A stretch of 64,000 bases of DNA. Source: Candidatus Sysuiplasma jiujiangense. GTDB taxonomy: Archaea > Thermoplasmatota > Thermoplasmata > Sysuiplasmatales > Sysuiplasmataceae. The stretch spans positions 62,001 through 126,000 of the forward strand of contig JAHEAD010000004.1 of assembly GCA_019721075.1 (NCBI GenBank), in the 5' to 3' direction. The translations under genes were made by a program, and so were the position numbers. Shown here piece after piece: positions 26,450-34,834 of this stretch (the stretch's first letter is position 1; the number at the start of each line of letters is the position of its first letter). The notes below the pieces were generated by a model, which searched no databases, was not told the DNA's origin, and saw nothing but the letters and a program-made list of their open reading frames with translations.

Positions 26450-27034
26450 TCAAATCAGAGGCCCTGAGGTCATCGTGTTTGTCTGAAGATCCACCAGATT
26501 CGATAACTTGGCTGTATTCATTCCTCCGAAATCGGAAAATACGATGTAGACGTAATGGCCAAGATGGCTGACCGCAAATGAGAAGCCGAGCACCGAGGAA
26601 AAACCGGATATTGTGGAGTTGTGCGGAAGAATTATGAACGCATAACGGTAGCTTTTGTAAGCAGAATATACGTAGTGGCTTGTCGGGAGGAAACTGTGCA
26701 GTTCACCTATGGAAGAGTTGATCGAATCATAGGCTGTTTGCGCTTCTGATGATGTATTGTAGAGGACTATTGTTATCCTGATGTAATTGCTGCCTGAAGT
26801 ATAGTTCGTTGACTCCGCCCTTACAACTGACAGGGAAGGTGTAATGCTTCCTGAAAGTACGGTGGTATTCAATTTCTGGCTGCTGTAGCTTGTTCCAGCC
26901 GCACTGTTCACACTCTGAACGCTCGGGAAAGCGAAATGAGGTGCAGTACCGAACGGTATGAAAGCGAGGACAACTGCAATCGCCACTATCACCACGGCGA
27001 AGAAACCGGCAACCATCTTTTCTTCTTTCTTCAA
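26450..27034 (-). CDS. Membrane-anchored extracytoplasmic protein, unknown function
   Basis: A 194-residue protein with a Lys/Glu-rich N-terminus, one transmembrane helix (about 8-28) and a Ser/Thr/Asn/Tyr-rich extracytoplasmic part with several N-glycosylation sequons (NTT, NYT, NTS, NSS, NST). The composition is usual for secreted archaeal proteins. No conserved domain is recognised. The start is a TTG at 27034, with an ATG at 27016 as an alternative. Confidence 0.6.
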   Translation of the reverse strand: MKKEEKMVAGFFAVVIVAIAVVLAFIPFGTAPHFAFPSVQSVNSAAGTSYSSQKLNTTVLSGSITPSLSVVRAESTNYTSGSNYIRITIVLYNTSSEAQTAYDSINSSIGELHSFLPTSHYVYSAYKSYRYAFIILPHNSTISGFSSVLGFSFAVSHLGHYVYIVFSDFGGMNTAKLSNLVDLQTNTMTSGPLI

Positions 27035-27227
27035 ATCCGTCTCAACTCCGTCAGGAATGCCTGCCTATACTCAGATTGATTGCATTATTTAATCCCGCTT
27101 GCATAGAAAATCATTGTAATGAGGCAGGCCGTGCACTCTTCAATTTTACTGGCTTCGCCGGTCAGCGCTATTGCACTTTTCAAAAGGTCTGTCAGCGACA
27201 CTGAGTGTATTGAGGATCTGCAAAATG

Positions 27228-27237
27228 TTTTATCTTA
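27228..27237 (+). promoter_or_regulatory. TATA-like box for the D-2-hydroxyacid dehydrogenase gene
   Basis: TTTTATCTTA is centred about 26 nt before the ATG at 27258. It supports a leaderless start there rather than at upstream in-frame ATG codons. Confidence 0.45.
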
Positions 27238-27257
27238 ATGCGGCTGATTGTTCGGTT

Positions 27258-28205
27258 ATGCCAAAAGTGCTATCGACCTGTGTACTCCCGGGCAAGTATT
27301 TCGAATTACTCAGAGACAGCGTGGATTTGCAGTTATGGCCGAATGAAGGAGTCCCGGACAGCTCATGGCTGAAGGCAAACATGGGCGACAAAGAGGGTCT
27401 CATTGTCACGCTGTCCAGCAGGGTGGACAGAGAACTGATTGATGCAAGCCGCAAGCTGAAAGTCATAAGTACCTACAGCGTGGGATATGACCACATAGAT
27501 GTCAGGCATGCGAGGGAACGCGGGATATGTGTGACCTATACGCCCGATGTCCTGACAGGTGCAACGGCCGACCTTATATTCGGTCTCCTGCTTGCCGTCA
27601 GCAGGAGAATTGCAGAAGGGGATGCCTTCATCAGGAGTGGAATGTGGACAGAACCCTGGCGACCTGATTTCATGCTCGGCCATGATGTGAATGGAAAGAC
27701 GATTGGCATACTGGGGGGAGGGCGAATAGGAAGGGCCGTTGCCAGAAGGGCATCAGGTTTCGACATGAACGTTCTCTACAACAGCAGGAGCCCGAAACCC
27801 GGCTTCGAAGGAAGATACGTCAGCCTGAACACGCTCATCCAAATGTCCGATTTTGTAGTTCTGACAGTCAGCCTCAACAGCGAAACGTTTCATCTTATGA
27901 ATGAGGAGAGGCTTATGATGATGAAAGCCGGAGGCTTCCTGATAAATGCTTCCAGAGGGGGAGTAATTGACGAGACCGCACTTTTTAAAGTACTGAAGGA
28001 GGGCAGAATAGGCGGAGCTGCACTTGATGTATTTTCAAGGGAACCGCTCGGATCAGGCATTGCCTTTGGAAATCTGAAAAATGTAGTGCTCACGCCACAC
28101 CTCGGCAGCGCCACGTTTGAAACGCGGTTCAAAATGACAGAAGTGCTTGTCCGTGATTTGCTTGCGGTCCTGAACGGCTCTCCGCCCGCACATGCTGTAA
28201 AATGA
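27258..28205 (+). CDS. D-2-hydroxyacid dehydrogenase (glyoxylate/hydroxypyruvate reductase-like)
   Basis: A 315-residue NAD(P)-dependent enzyme. Family marks: 'GYDHIDVRHARERGI' near residue 75, the Rossmann motif 'GILGGGRIGRAVARRA' near 153, catalytic Arg in 'NASRGGVIDE', Glu in 'DVFSREPL' and His in 'LTPHLGSAT'. It reduces a 2-keto acid such as glyoxylate or hydroxypyruvate; the exact substrate is unknown. I chose the ATG at 27258 from the TATA spacing and because homologous sequence begins there. Confidence 0.9.
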   Translation: MPKVLSTCVLPGKYFELLRDSVDLQLWPNEGVPDSSWLKANMGDKEGLIVTLSSRVDRELIDASRKLKVISTYSVGYDHIDVRHARERGICVTYTPDVLTGATADLIFGLLLAVSRRIAEGDAFIRSGMWTEPWRPDFMLGHDVNGKTIGILGGGRIGRAVARRASGFDMNVLYNSRSPKPGFEGRYVSLNTLIQMSDFVVLTVSLNSETFHLMNEERLMMMKAGGFLINASRGGVIDETALFKVLKEGRIGGAALDVFSREPLGSGIAFGNLKNVVLTPHLGSATFETRFKMTEVLVRDLLAVLNGSPPAHAVK

Positions 28206-28225
28206 ACGGCGATCGGCCGACAGGG

Positions 28226-28246
28226 AAAAGAAATTAATTCTTTTTT
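28226..28246. terminator. Bidirectional terminator between convergent genes
   Basis: A 7-bp inverted repeat (AAAAGAA, 5-nt loop, TTCTTTT) at 28226-28244 ends in a six-T run at 28241-28246. It lies between the convergent dehydrogenase and DUF1641 genes, overlapping the DUF1641 stop codon. Confidence 0.45.
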
Positions 28247-29157
28247 CGCGCGGTCCCGTCACCGTCCCTGCTGAATTCTTCCCCGATTACCCTCAGGAGT
28301 TCAAAAATGACACCAAGTCCTTTTCTTATGTCCGGATCAGAGGGAGACAGAAGCGAAAGTCCTCCCTTCTTTGCCGGTGCGTTTTCAAGCTGTTTAATCA
28401 GCGAGTCTGATGAAAGCACTGCCAGCATCCTCCTCAAAACAGGCGATGATGCCGCATTCAGCAGCGCCTGGACGTCTCTCCAGTGTGCAAGAACCTCTGA
28501 AAACAGCTCGGATAGGTTGGCGGCAGATTCGTCGTTCATGCCGTCACGAAACGACTTCAGTACGTAAGCACCGTCGATCAATGTATCCAATACACCCTCG
28601 CGTTCTATTCTTGCCAGTTTGGAAAGTGCCGACGTTATCTCTTCGCCGGTAAGGAGCGAGGAATATTGCTTCCAGAAGGACATAACTTCGGTCAGGTTGC
28701 CGAACAAATTCTCTATCGCATCGTCGTTCAGTCCCTCCCTGACGGCTCTGAGCACATACCCTGCACTTGCGAGATTCTCCAGGACTCCTTCCCTCTGCAT
28801 CCTGCCCAGAAGGTCGATGGTTTCCGCAAGTTCGCTGCTGTCCCGGCGGAGGGTATCAGCAAGTTTCAGCGTATCGTCTGTTGAAAGGGCGGAGGCCAGC
28901 TCAAGCAAACGGGAAGCTGTTCTGGAGACAGACTCTACAGCTTCGTCGTTCAGTCCTTCCCGCATTCCCCTGACAGCAGCCAGTACATGCGATAGCGCTT
29001 CCAGCTGGCCCTCATCCACAAGCTTCTTGAATTCGGTCATAACACTGTTGAACTTCGGCAGATCTGTTATGAAATCGTGCAGTAGCTTTTCTTCCGCAGT
29101 GTCGAGTACAAATCCACGCTCCTTTACGGCTCCATTTTCGCTCAAATCTATCACCAT
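28234..29157 (-). CDS. DUF1641 protein of the sulfur operon
   Basis: A 307-residue all-helical protein with three copies of a 'REGLNDEAVE'-type motif (variants 'REGLNDDAIE' and 'RDGMNDESAA'), the mark of DUF1641. Such proteins often sit beside SQR, DsrE and TusA genes or formate-dehydrogenase-like genes. The function is unknown; an adaptor or carrier role is often suggested. It overlaps the DsrE-like gene by seven bases, so it is part of the same transcript. Confidence 0.85.
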   Translation of the reverse strand: MVIDLSENGAVKERGFVLDTAEEKLLHDFITDLPKFNSVMTEFKKLVDEGQLEALSHVLAAVRGMREGLNDEAVESVSRTASRLLELASALSTDDTLKLADTLRRDSSELAETIDLLGRMQREGVLENLASAGYVLRAVREGLNDDAIENLFGNLTEVMSFWKQYSSLLTGEEITSALSKLARIEREGVLDTLIDGAYVLKSFRDGMNDESAANLSELFSEVLAHWRDVQALLNAASSPVLRRMLAVLSSDSLIKQLENAPAKKGGLSLLSPSDPDIRKGLGVIFELLRVIGEEFSRDGDGTARKKN

Positions 29158-29534
29158 ATGCTCATTATTTTGCTGCCTTCATTCTGCGCCAGAAAGCTTG
29201 TAAGACCGCCTATGCTGTCAACTACGTCTGTATAGTCCTCCTTCCTGAGGTTGAAGAGTTTGGACGCCATGCTGCAGGCGATCACCTTCACCCTGCCGGT
29301 TGCCTTTGCTTTCGCAAGATATTCGCCATACCTACCCCCGTTTTCGTTTTCTTTTATGGCACGCGACGAATCTCCTGATGAACTTATCAACGGCACTTTC
29401 CTGAATGCCTGAACACCGTCCATGGTAGCAAAAATTTCAGTCTCATCACCCATGCTCGATGCAAGGAATGCCGTCATCGCTGCAAATTCTACCTTTTCCA
29501 GGCTGTTTGAGCCGAGAACAACCGCTATCTTCAA
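29151..29534 (-). CDS. DsrE/DsrF-like sulfur-handling protein
   Basis: A 127-residue protein of the DsrE/peroxiredoxin-like fold. The opening 'KIAVVLGSNSLEKVEFAAMTA', 'DETEIFATMDGVQAF' and a single conserved Cys (about 87) in 'VIACSMAS' match DsrE-type persulfide carriers. It lies between a sulfide:quinone oxidoreductase and DUF1641, so transfer of sulfane sulfur between TusA and other acceptors is the likely role. Confidence 0.87.
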   Translation of the reverse strand: MKIAVVLGSNSLEKVEFAAMTAFLASSMGDETEIFATMDGVQAFRKVPLISSSGDSSRAIKENENGGRYGEYLAKAKATGRVKVIACSMASKLFNLRKEDYTDVVDSIGGLTSFLAQNEGSKIMSIW

Positions 29535-29550
29535 GCGCGCATCACCAGAC

Positions 29551-30705
29551 TCAAATCAGCGTTCGAGCGTGCAAGCTCCAGTACATTTTGTTGTATGCCA
29601 GCTTGCCCCACCAGTATATCTGTGAGGGCATAGGGGGGTTTGGCGGATGGTTGTAGTCAAAGCGTATGTAGGTGGCCTGATCCATTCCAGTTGCAATGAA
29701 GCAGAAGACAGTACCGGGATAGTTCTTCTTGCTGTCTGTTCCGGTAACATCTGCTGCAACATTGTGGCTCACAACGTATGATTCGTAGTCTGCGGTAGAG
29801 CCTGCCTTTGAAATGGCTATGTCGGTGGTGTCTCCCATGGCGTAGATGTTGTCGCGCCCCTTAACCTGGAGTGTGAATTTATCTGTTGCGACCCAGTTCC
29901 TTCTGTCACCAAGACCGGAGTCGCCAATCACCTGCGCTCCCTTATGTGGCGGTATGCTGACAAGAAGGTCGTAGTTGAGCGTTTCGCCTTCTTTGGAAGT
30001 CATCTTTTTTGCATGCTGGTCAACGGAAGCAAGAGTGAACTGGCTGTGAACATTTATGTTGCGCTCCTCGAAAATGTGCAGCATCATTCTGTTCACATTG
30101 GGTATGCCGAAAACGCCGGCGACCGGATAGCAATAATCTATGCTGATCTTGTCCCTTATTCCATTCTTCCTGAAGTAATCGTCCAGCATCAGCGTTATTT
30201 CAAGCGGCGCGACAGGACATTTATGCGGAAGCAGGGATGTGTCCACGACCACTCTTCCCTCTTTAAATGACCGGACCTTCTTCCACATTTCCTGTGCCTT
30301 TGAAAGGTCAAAGAATGTGTCGGCACCTTCGCTGAAACCCGGAATCTCGCCAGGCTGTATGTGAGATCCGGTAGACAGGACAAGATGGTCGTATTTGTGT
30401 TTCACACCGTCGGAAGTGCTCACTTCGCTGTTATCCGCATCAATTTTTGTTATGAGTCCCTTGTCTCCGGTTATGAATCTGACCCTCCTGTCAAGCACGG
30501 AGCGTTCCATAACATAAGTTTCCTGAGGCTGCATTGCACCCATTGCTACCAGAAGAAAACCGGGCTGGTAAAAGTGTTTCTCGCTTTTATCGAGCACTGT
30601 CACGTTTACATTGCCGCTGTCAATTTCATTCGAAAGCTTTTGAGCGATTCTGTTGGCAACAATAGTCCCCCCTATCCCTCCACCTGCAATCAGTATATTT
30701 TTCAT
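29551..30705 (-). CDS. Sulfide:quinone oxidoreductase-family flavoprotein
   Basis: A 384-residue FAD enzyme. The dinucleotide motif 'IAGGGIGGTIVANRIA' is at the N-terminus, and 'NIYAMGDTTDI' binds FAD near residue 290. Candidate redox Cys residues lie in 'HKCPVAP' (about 162) and 'YCYPVAG' (about 191). It would oxidise sulfide to polysulfide and pass electrons to quinone at the membrane surface. The C-terminal aromatic segment ('IYWWGKLAYNKMYW') suits membrane attachment. It starts directly after the TusA stop. Confidence 0.87.
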   Translation of the reverse strand: MKNILIAGGGIGGTIVANRIAQKLSNEIDSGNVNVTVLDKSEKHFYQPGFLLVAMGAMQPQETYVMERSVLDRRVRFITGDKGLITKIDADNSEVSTSDGVKHKYDHLVLSTGSHIQPGEIPGFSEGADTFFDLSKAQEMWKKVRSFKEGRVVVDTSLLPHKCPVAPLEITLMLDDYFRKNGIRDKISIDYCYPVAGVFGIPNVNRMMLHIFEERNINVHSQFTLASVDQHAKKMTSKEGETLNYDLLVSIPPHKGAQVIGDSGLGDRRNWVATDKFTLQVKGRDNIYAMGDTTDIAISKAGSTADYESYVVSHNVAADVTGTDSKKNYPGTVFCFIATGMDQATYIRFDYNHPPNPPMPSQIYWWGKLAYNKMYWSLHARTLI

Positions 30706-30945
30706 TCATTTCACCTTCTGTATGACCATCCTGTATTTTCCGTCCTCAGATCTGTCGACAACCACCTTATTTCCAGTCTTTGCCGTCCAAGCGAGTACGT
30801 CGTTTCTTGTTGCCTCATCAGAAACAATTATCTCCACCCCTTCCCCGGCATATGCGTCGTTCATTGCACCGGATAATTCCCCAATAGGACCAGTACAGCT
30901 GGATGACGTGGCATCTATCGACTTATACAACTTCATCCCCTCCAT
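30706..30945 (-). CDS. TusA-like sulfur carrier protein
   Basis: A 79-residue TusA/SirA-fold protein. The sulfur-accepting Cys is residue 17 in 'SSSCTGPIGEL'; the usual CPxP is CTGP here, as in several archaeal forms. The beta strand 'VEIIVSDEATRNDVLAWTAKTG' is typical. It is the first gene of the TusA-SQR-DsrE-DUF1641 operon. A good Shine-Dalgarno (GGGAGATC) lies six bases before the ATG. Confidence 0.87.
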   Translation of the reverse strand: MEGMKLYKSIDATSSSCTGPIGELSGAMNDAYAGEGVEIIVSDEATRNDVLAWTAKTGNKVVVDRSEDGKYRMVIQKVK

Positions 30946-31415
30946 AGCAAGATCTCCCGAAATTTATGGAAGACATTATGAAATTCCACAAATTTAATAC
31001 TTATCTGAAATTTCTGTGTCGGACATGGGCCGCTTAGCTCTCTCCCCGCGGTTAACGAACAGTGGCATCTGCGGATTATGCGGCTGCCAAATAAAACCAG
31101 GAATTTGAGCGGAGGCCTGTATGACACTTTCATGTTTGCATATGACTGTTCATGTCAGATGTGTGAGATGTGATAGAGTGCGGCACTGTCAATCCTCAGA
31201 TTGCAACTTTAACGAGCTGCTACGGGGATGCGTCCCTGTTGCTCAGTATTGCACACTTCCATCCCTAATATTATTTGTCACACTGTTATTGTTTCATCCC
31301 GTATCCAGTGAATCTGTAGGTTACAGATTCACTGACTGCGCAAAATGCATATTTCAATCAGAAAAATGCTATGTTACAGTTTTAAGTAGTTACCGGAATT
31401 TAAAGCGTAACGCAA
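30946..31415. other. 470-bp divergent intergenic region
   Basis: This separates the TusA operon (minus) from topA (plus). It contains a TATA-like stretch for the sulfur operon near 30992-31003, a perfect hairpin at 31306-31334 and T/A-rich boxes just before topA (31379-31389 and 31396-31405). A 100-codon frame at 31121-31423 has no protein-like features. Confidence 0.4.
31306..31334. repeat. Perfect 13-bp inverted repeat
   Basis: Arms CAGTGAATCTGTA (31306-31318) and TACAGATTCACTG (31322-31334) are fully complementary with a 3-nt loop, GGT. It lies about 80 bp before topA. It could be a hairpin RNA element, an operator, or the end of a lost element. Confidence 0.6.
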
Positions 31416-33731
31416 ATGAATAATCTGATAATCAGTGAGAAAAACAGTGTTGCCCTCCGCCTGGCAATAGTCCTTTCGGAAGGCAAATTCCAGAGGGAAA
31501 GGTCCCCGGGAATTCCTATTTTCCGTTTTACAAGGAATGGCGATAATTACACAATCGTTGGCTTGAGGGGCCATATTGTCGAATTAGATTATCCCGACAA
31601 ACTTAACAGCTGGGAAACTACAGATCCGAAGGAGCTGATATATGCAACTCCTGAAAAGCGGGTACTTTACAAGAAGATGGTTGATGCCCTGGTATCTGAG
31701 GCGGAAAACGCTGACTGGATAATCGTGGCAACCGATTTCGACAGGGAGGGAGAACTTATCGGTTTGGAAGCTATCGAGCTGATCAGGGGAGAAAATCCGC
31801 CTACAGGAAAGGTCTCAGAGTCTGTTCTAAGTGATCTGAAAATCAGGAGAGCTCGTTTTAGCAGTCTCAGTCGCTCTGAGGTGCTGAAGGCATTTGATGA
31901 GTTGCACCGCCTGGATATAAAACTTGCAAAATCTGCCGAGTGCAGACAGCTGATAGACCTTGCATGGGGGGCCACGCTTACACGCCTGCTTTCCCTTGCT
32001 GCAAACCAGGTTGGAAAGAACTTCCTCTCAGTTGGGCGTGTCCAGAGTCCTACACTGGCACTGATAGCGAGAAGAGAAAGGGAAATAGAAAGTTTCGTGC
32101 CAAAAAGCTATTACACACTTGTCGCAGATTGCAAAAAAGGGACTGAATTCACTGCAGCGCATGAGCAGAACCCGTTTTGGGAAAAAGAAAAAGCAAGCGA
32201 AATATTCTCCAGGATAGGCGGTGAAAAAACCGCGGCCGTTGAGGGATACTCCGCAGAGGAAAAGGAGGAATACGGTCCAACACCGTTCTCAACCACATTG
32301 TTCCTGGTGGACGCCACCAGGCTCGGCTACTCGGGCGCCGAAGCAATGGATATTGCCGAAAGGCTCTATTCAGACGGCCTTATTTCATACCCCCGTACAG
32401 ACAATACCGTCTATCCGCGTTCCCTCTATCTTAAAGGAATACTCGAGAAATTCAGGCAATCCGAATTTGCAGAGGATGCGCTGGCGCTTCTGTCGCAGGA
32501 GAAGATCGTTCCAACAAGAGGCAAGGTCGAGACAACAGACCATCCGCCGATTTATCCTGTGGAAGCTGCAACAAGGAAAAAGCTGTCGAAGAAGGAGTGG
32601 GGAATCTACGAGCTGATTGTAAGAAGATTTATGGCTTCCGTTGCTCCCAAATCTGTAGTGAAGAACAGCAGGGCCAGACTCAATATCGGGGGCGAACTGT
32701 TTCTCGCTGACGGAAAGGAGATGGTTTATGAGGGGTGGAGACACTATTATCCTTATTACAAATTTTACGAAACGAAAATACCTGAACTAAAGACAGGTGA
32801 AAGGGTGGAGGTCAATGGTGTGCATCTCCTTGAGGACAAAACCAGGCCCCCTTCACGTTATAATCAGGGAAATTTGATAAAGGAGATGGAGAAACTCGGT
32901 CTCGGAACGAAGAGCACAAGGCATGAGATAATTCAGAAACTCTACGACAGGAAGTATGTGCAGGGAGAGAGCATAAAGCCGACACTTACCGGCCTTTCCG
33001 TGACGCTTGCTCTTGAGAAAAGGGCGCCTGAGATTTGTGACAGCAAAATGACCGCAAGTCTGGAAGCCGACGTGGATAAAATCGCCGATGGCAGTAAAGA
33101 AATGGAGGAGGTTGTGTCCGAATCCAGGGCCATGCTCGGTACCGTTGTGGATGAGATCAATGCCAACAGGGAGGAAATTGGCAAACTGATCAAGGATGCA
33201 ATACTTGAACAGAAGAAGATCGGAAAATGCAGGGCGTGCGGCGGCGATCTGAGAATTATTGAGAGCGGCAGAAACCGTTTTGCCGGCTGCTCAAATTATC
33301 CCGAGTGTGCGGTGACGTATCCCCTGCCTTCAGGATATCTGATAAAACCGTCGGAAAGCGAATGTGAAGTCTGTTCGCTTCCCAAAATAAAACTGATTTC
33401 ACGCGGAAGCAGGCCGATTGAGGTCTGCATCGATCCTTCCTGCGAGTCCAACAGGCTAACTGGTTCGGTTGGCAAATGTCCTAAATGCGGCAGGGAGCTG
33501 CGCATTGTCCGATCACAGAAAGGGAAGAGATTCATAGGTTGCTCCGGTTATCCGGAATGCAATACGACCTATCCGCTTCCGCAGTCAGGGATTGTATCGT
33601 TTTCCGGCAAGAGTTGCGATGTCTGCGGCGCACCAGTCATCGAGATAAACTATCAGGGGAAGGGGAAGTGGAGCACCTGCGCAAATATGTCATGTGCGTC
33701 AAAGTCACGTCAATCAAGATCACGCAAGTAG
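31416..33731 (+). CDS. topA: DNA topoisomerase I (type IA)
   Basis: Relaxes negative supercoils by cutting one strand. The 771-residue chain has an N-terminal Toprim domain ('LIISEKNSVALRLAIVLS', then 'ATDFDREGELIG' with the metal-binding acidic residues), the active-site Tyr about 325 in 'ISYPRTDNTVYP', and a C-terminal array of zinc fingers ('CRACGGDLRI', 'GCSNYPECAVTYPLP', 'CEVC', 'CPKCGRELRI', 'GCSGYPECNTTYPLP', 'CDVCGAP') from about residue 607. No reverse-gyrase helicase domain is attached. Confidence 0.96.
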   Translation: MNNLIISEKNSVALRLAIVLSEGKFQRERSPGIPIFRFTRNGDNYTIVGLRGHIVELDYPDKLNSWETTDPKELIYATPEKRVLYKKMVDALVSEAENADWIIVATDFDREGELIGLEAIELIRGENPPTGKVSESVLSDLKIRRARFSSLSRSEVLKAFDELHRLDIKLAKSAECRQLIDLAWGATLTRLLSLAANQVGKNFLSVGRVQSPTLALIARREREIESFVPKSYYTLVADCKKGTEFTAAHEQNPFWEKEKASEIFSRIGGEKTAAVEGYSAEEKEEYGPTPFSTTLFLVDATRLGYSGAEAMDIAERLYSDGLISYPRTDNTVYPRSLYLKGILEKFRQSEFAEDALALLSQEKIVPTRGKVETTDHPPIYPVEAATRKKLSKKEWGIYELIVRRFMASVAPKSVVKNSRARLNIGGELFLADGKEMVYEGWRHYYPYYKFYETKIPELKTGERVEVNGVHLLEDKTRPPSRYNQGNLIKEMEKLGLGTKSTRHEIIQKLYDRKYVQGESIKPTLTGLSVTLALEKRAPEICDSKMTASLEADVDKIADGSKEMEEVVSESRAMLGTVVDEINANREEIGKLIKDAILEQKKIGKCRACGGDLRIIESGRNRFAGCSNYPECAVTYPLPSGYLIKPSESECEVCSLPKIKLISRGSRPIEVCIDPSCESNRLTGSVGKCPKCGRELRIVRSQKGKRFIGCSGYPECNTTYPLPQSGIVSFSGKSCDVCGAPVIEINYQGKGKWSTCANMSCASKSRQSRSRK

Positions 33732-33850
33732 CATCCCGGTGCCCATGGGTATCAAAATTCGTCCTGCGTCCAGTAAACTACTTATATTGAGAACATTACA
33801 GTTATTTAGTGAAGGGAGGGATGGGCAATATGTTTTCACCTTTCCCTTCA

Positions 33851-33875
33851 GGGTGAGGTTTCCCCCACCTCACCC
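33851..33875. terminator. Hairpin between convergent topA and PH-domain gene
   Basis: A perfect 9-bp stem (GGGTGAGGT / ACCTCACCC) with a 7-nt loop, followed on the plus strand by a T-containing tail (CTATTTT). It sits eight bases before the stop of the convergent PH-domain gene and likely ends transcription from topA. Confidence 0.5.
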
Positions 33876-33883
33876 ATTAAACT

Positions 33884-34708
33884 CTATTTTGGGCGGGGAC
33901 TCAATTCCTGCTGTATCTGCTTTAATTCATAGGTGCTGCTTGATTTCTGCATGAAACCCGCAATATCATTCCTGATGGTATATGGCCGCTTGACGCCGAA
34001 GAAACATTCGCTGGGTATTGCTCTCGGGATGTCGGTTCCCTTGATGCTTACTTTGCCGTTCATACCGTCTCTTCCCATAAGGTTAACGCCAAGTCCGAGG
34101 CCTGCCGATGTTACCGGTATTATGTTCCCGAATGAAAACAGTCTTCCGAGCAGCGACATATGAACATCGATATCAACAAGATTTTCATAACGGACATAGA
34201 CTTCGTTGTAGGTGAGAAATCTCCTTATCATGGCTATCCTGAAATTGGTTATGAAATACTTGTATGCCTTCCTGTAATAATCGGCCAGTACAAAAGCAGC
34301 TATTCCCGCCGCAAGTGTAATTCCTCCAAGGAAATAACCCGGTGCCGTCCTGAAAAATGAAAATGTTTTCAACAGCAGAACTGCCGAGACGATGAGAAGG
34401 ATGAATGCTCCGAACGTGATAAAATGCCTGTGTCTTCTGGTGAGCATAAGTGCCGCCAGTGAAAGAAGAAATGTTACAATTAACCAGAATAATCCGTAGC
34501 TTCCTGCATCTGCCGTACCGAAAATTATTGACAGGTGCGATGCTGCGGGAACCAAAATAGGATGTATGTATTCCCTCCAGTATGGGCTCACCGCCAGCGC
34601 CGTGTATACTATCCCCCATGCTATGAAAATTGCACCAACAAGATATATTCTGATGAATGAAAGCCTGCTCGGGTGCAGCTCCTTCACAAGTTTTTCATCC
34701 GGGAACAG
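33884..34708 (-). CDS. bPH2-domain membrane protein (YdbT-like)
   Basis: About 274 residues. After a short cytoplasmic start come four transmembrane helices in two pairs (about 20-40 and 70-90, then 97-117 and 125-142), followed by a bacterial-PH-like domain ('YFITNFRIAMIRRFLTYNEVYVRYENLVDIDV'). The obvious GTG start (34687) leaves out the family-typical 'FPDEKLVKELHPS' lead. That sequence continues in frame to a CTG at 34708, which lies about 28 nt after a TTTAAA box (34734-34739), so a CTG start is likely. Function is unknown. Confidence 0.77.
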   Translation of the reverse strand: MFPDEKLVKELHPSRLSFIRIYLVGAIFIAWGIVYTALAVSPYWREYIHPILVPAASHLSIIFGTADAGSYGLFWLIVTFLLSLAALMLTRRHRHFITFGAFILLIVSAVLLLKTFSFFRTAPGYFLGGITLAAGIAAFVLADYYRKAYKYFITNFRIAMIRRFLTYNEVYVRYENLVDIDVHMSLLGRLFSFGNIIPVTSAGLGLGVNLMGRDGMNGKVSIKGTDIPRAIPSECFFGVKRPYTIRNDIAGFMQKSSSTYELKQIQQELSPRPK

Positions 34709-34834
34709 CTGTATATCCGTTCTTATTCCTTCCTTTAAAGGGGTTATTTATCGGAGTCGGGCCGTGAAGTGTATTTTCTGGTGCCTTATTTAATTAATGG
34801 TCCTAAGCGCACGAATGAAATTCAAGATGTGATA

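Noticed and set aside
31121-31423. A 100-codon plus-strand frame before topA
   Set aside because: It overlaps the start of topA, crosses the perfect inverted repeat, is rich in Cys and Leu without a domain, and has no ribosome-binding site.
31416-33731. Topoisomerase I as part of a mobile element with the VirB4-like cluster
   Set aside because: It looks like the normal chromosomal archaeal TopA, is convergent with the cluster and separated from it by a hairpin. Nothing ties it to the cluster.
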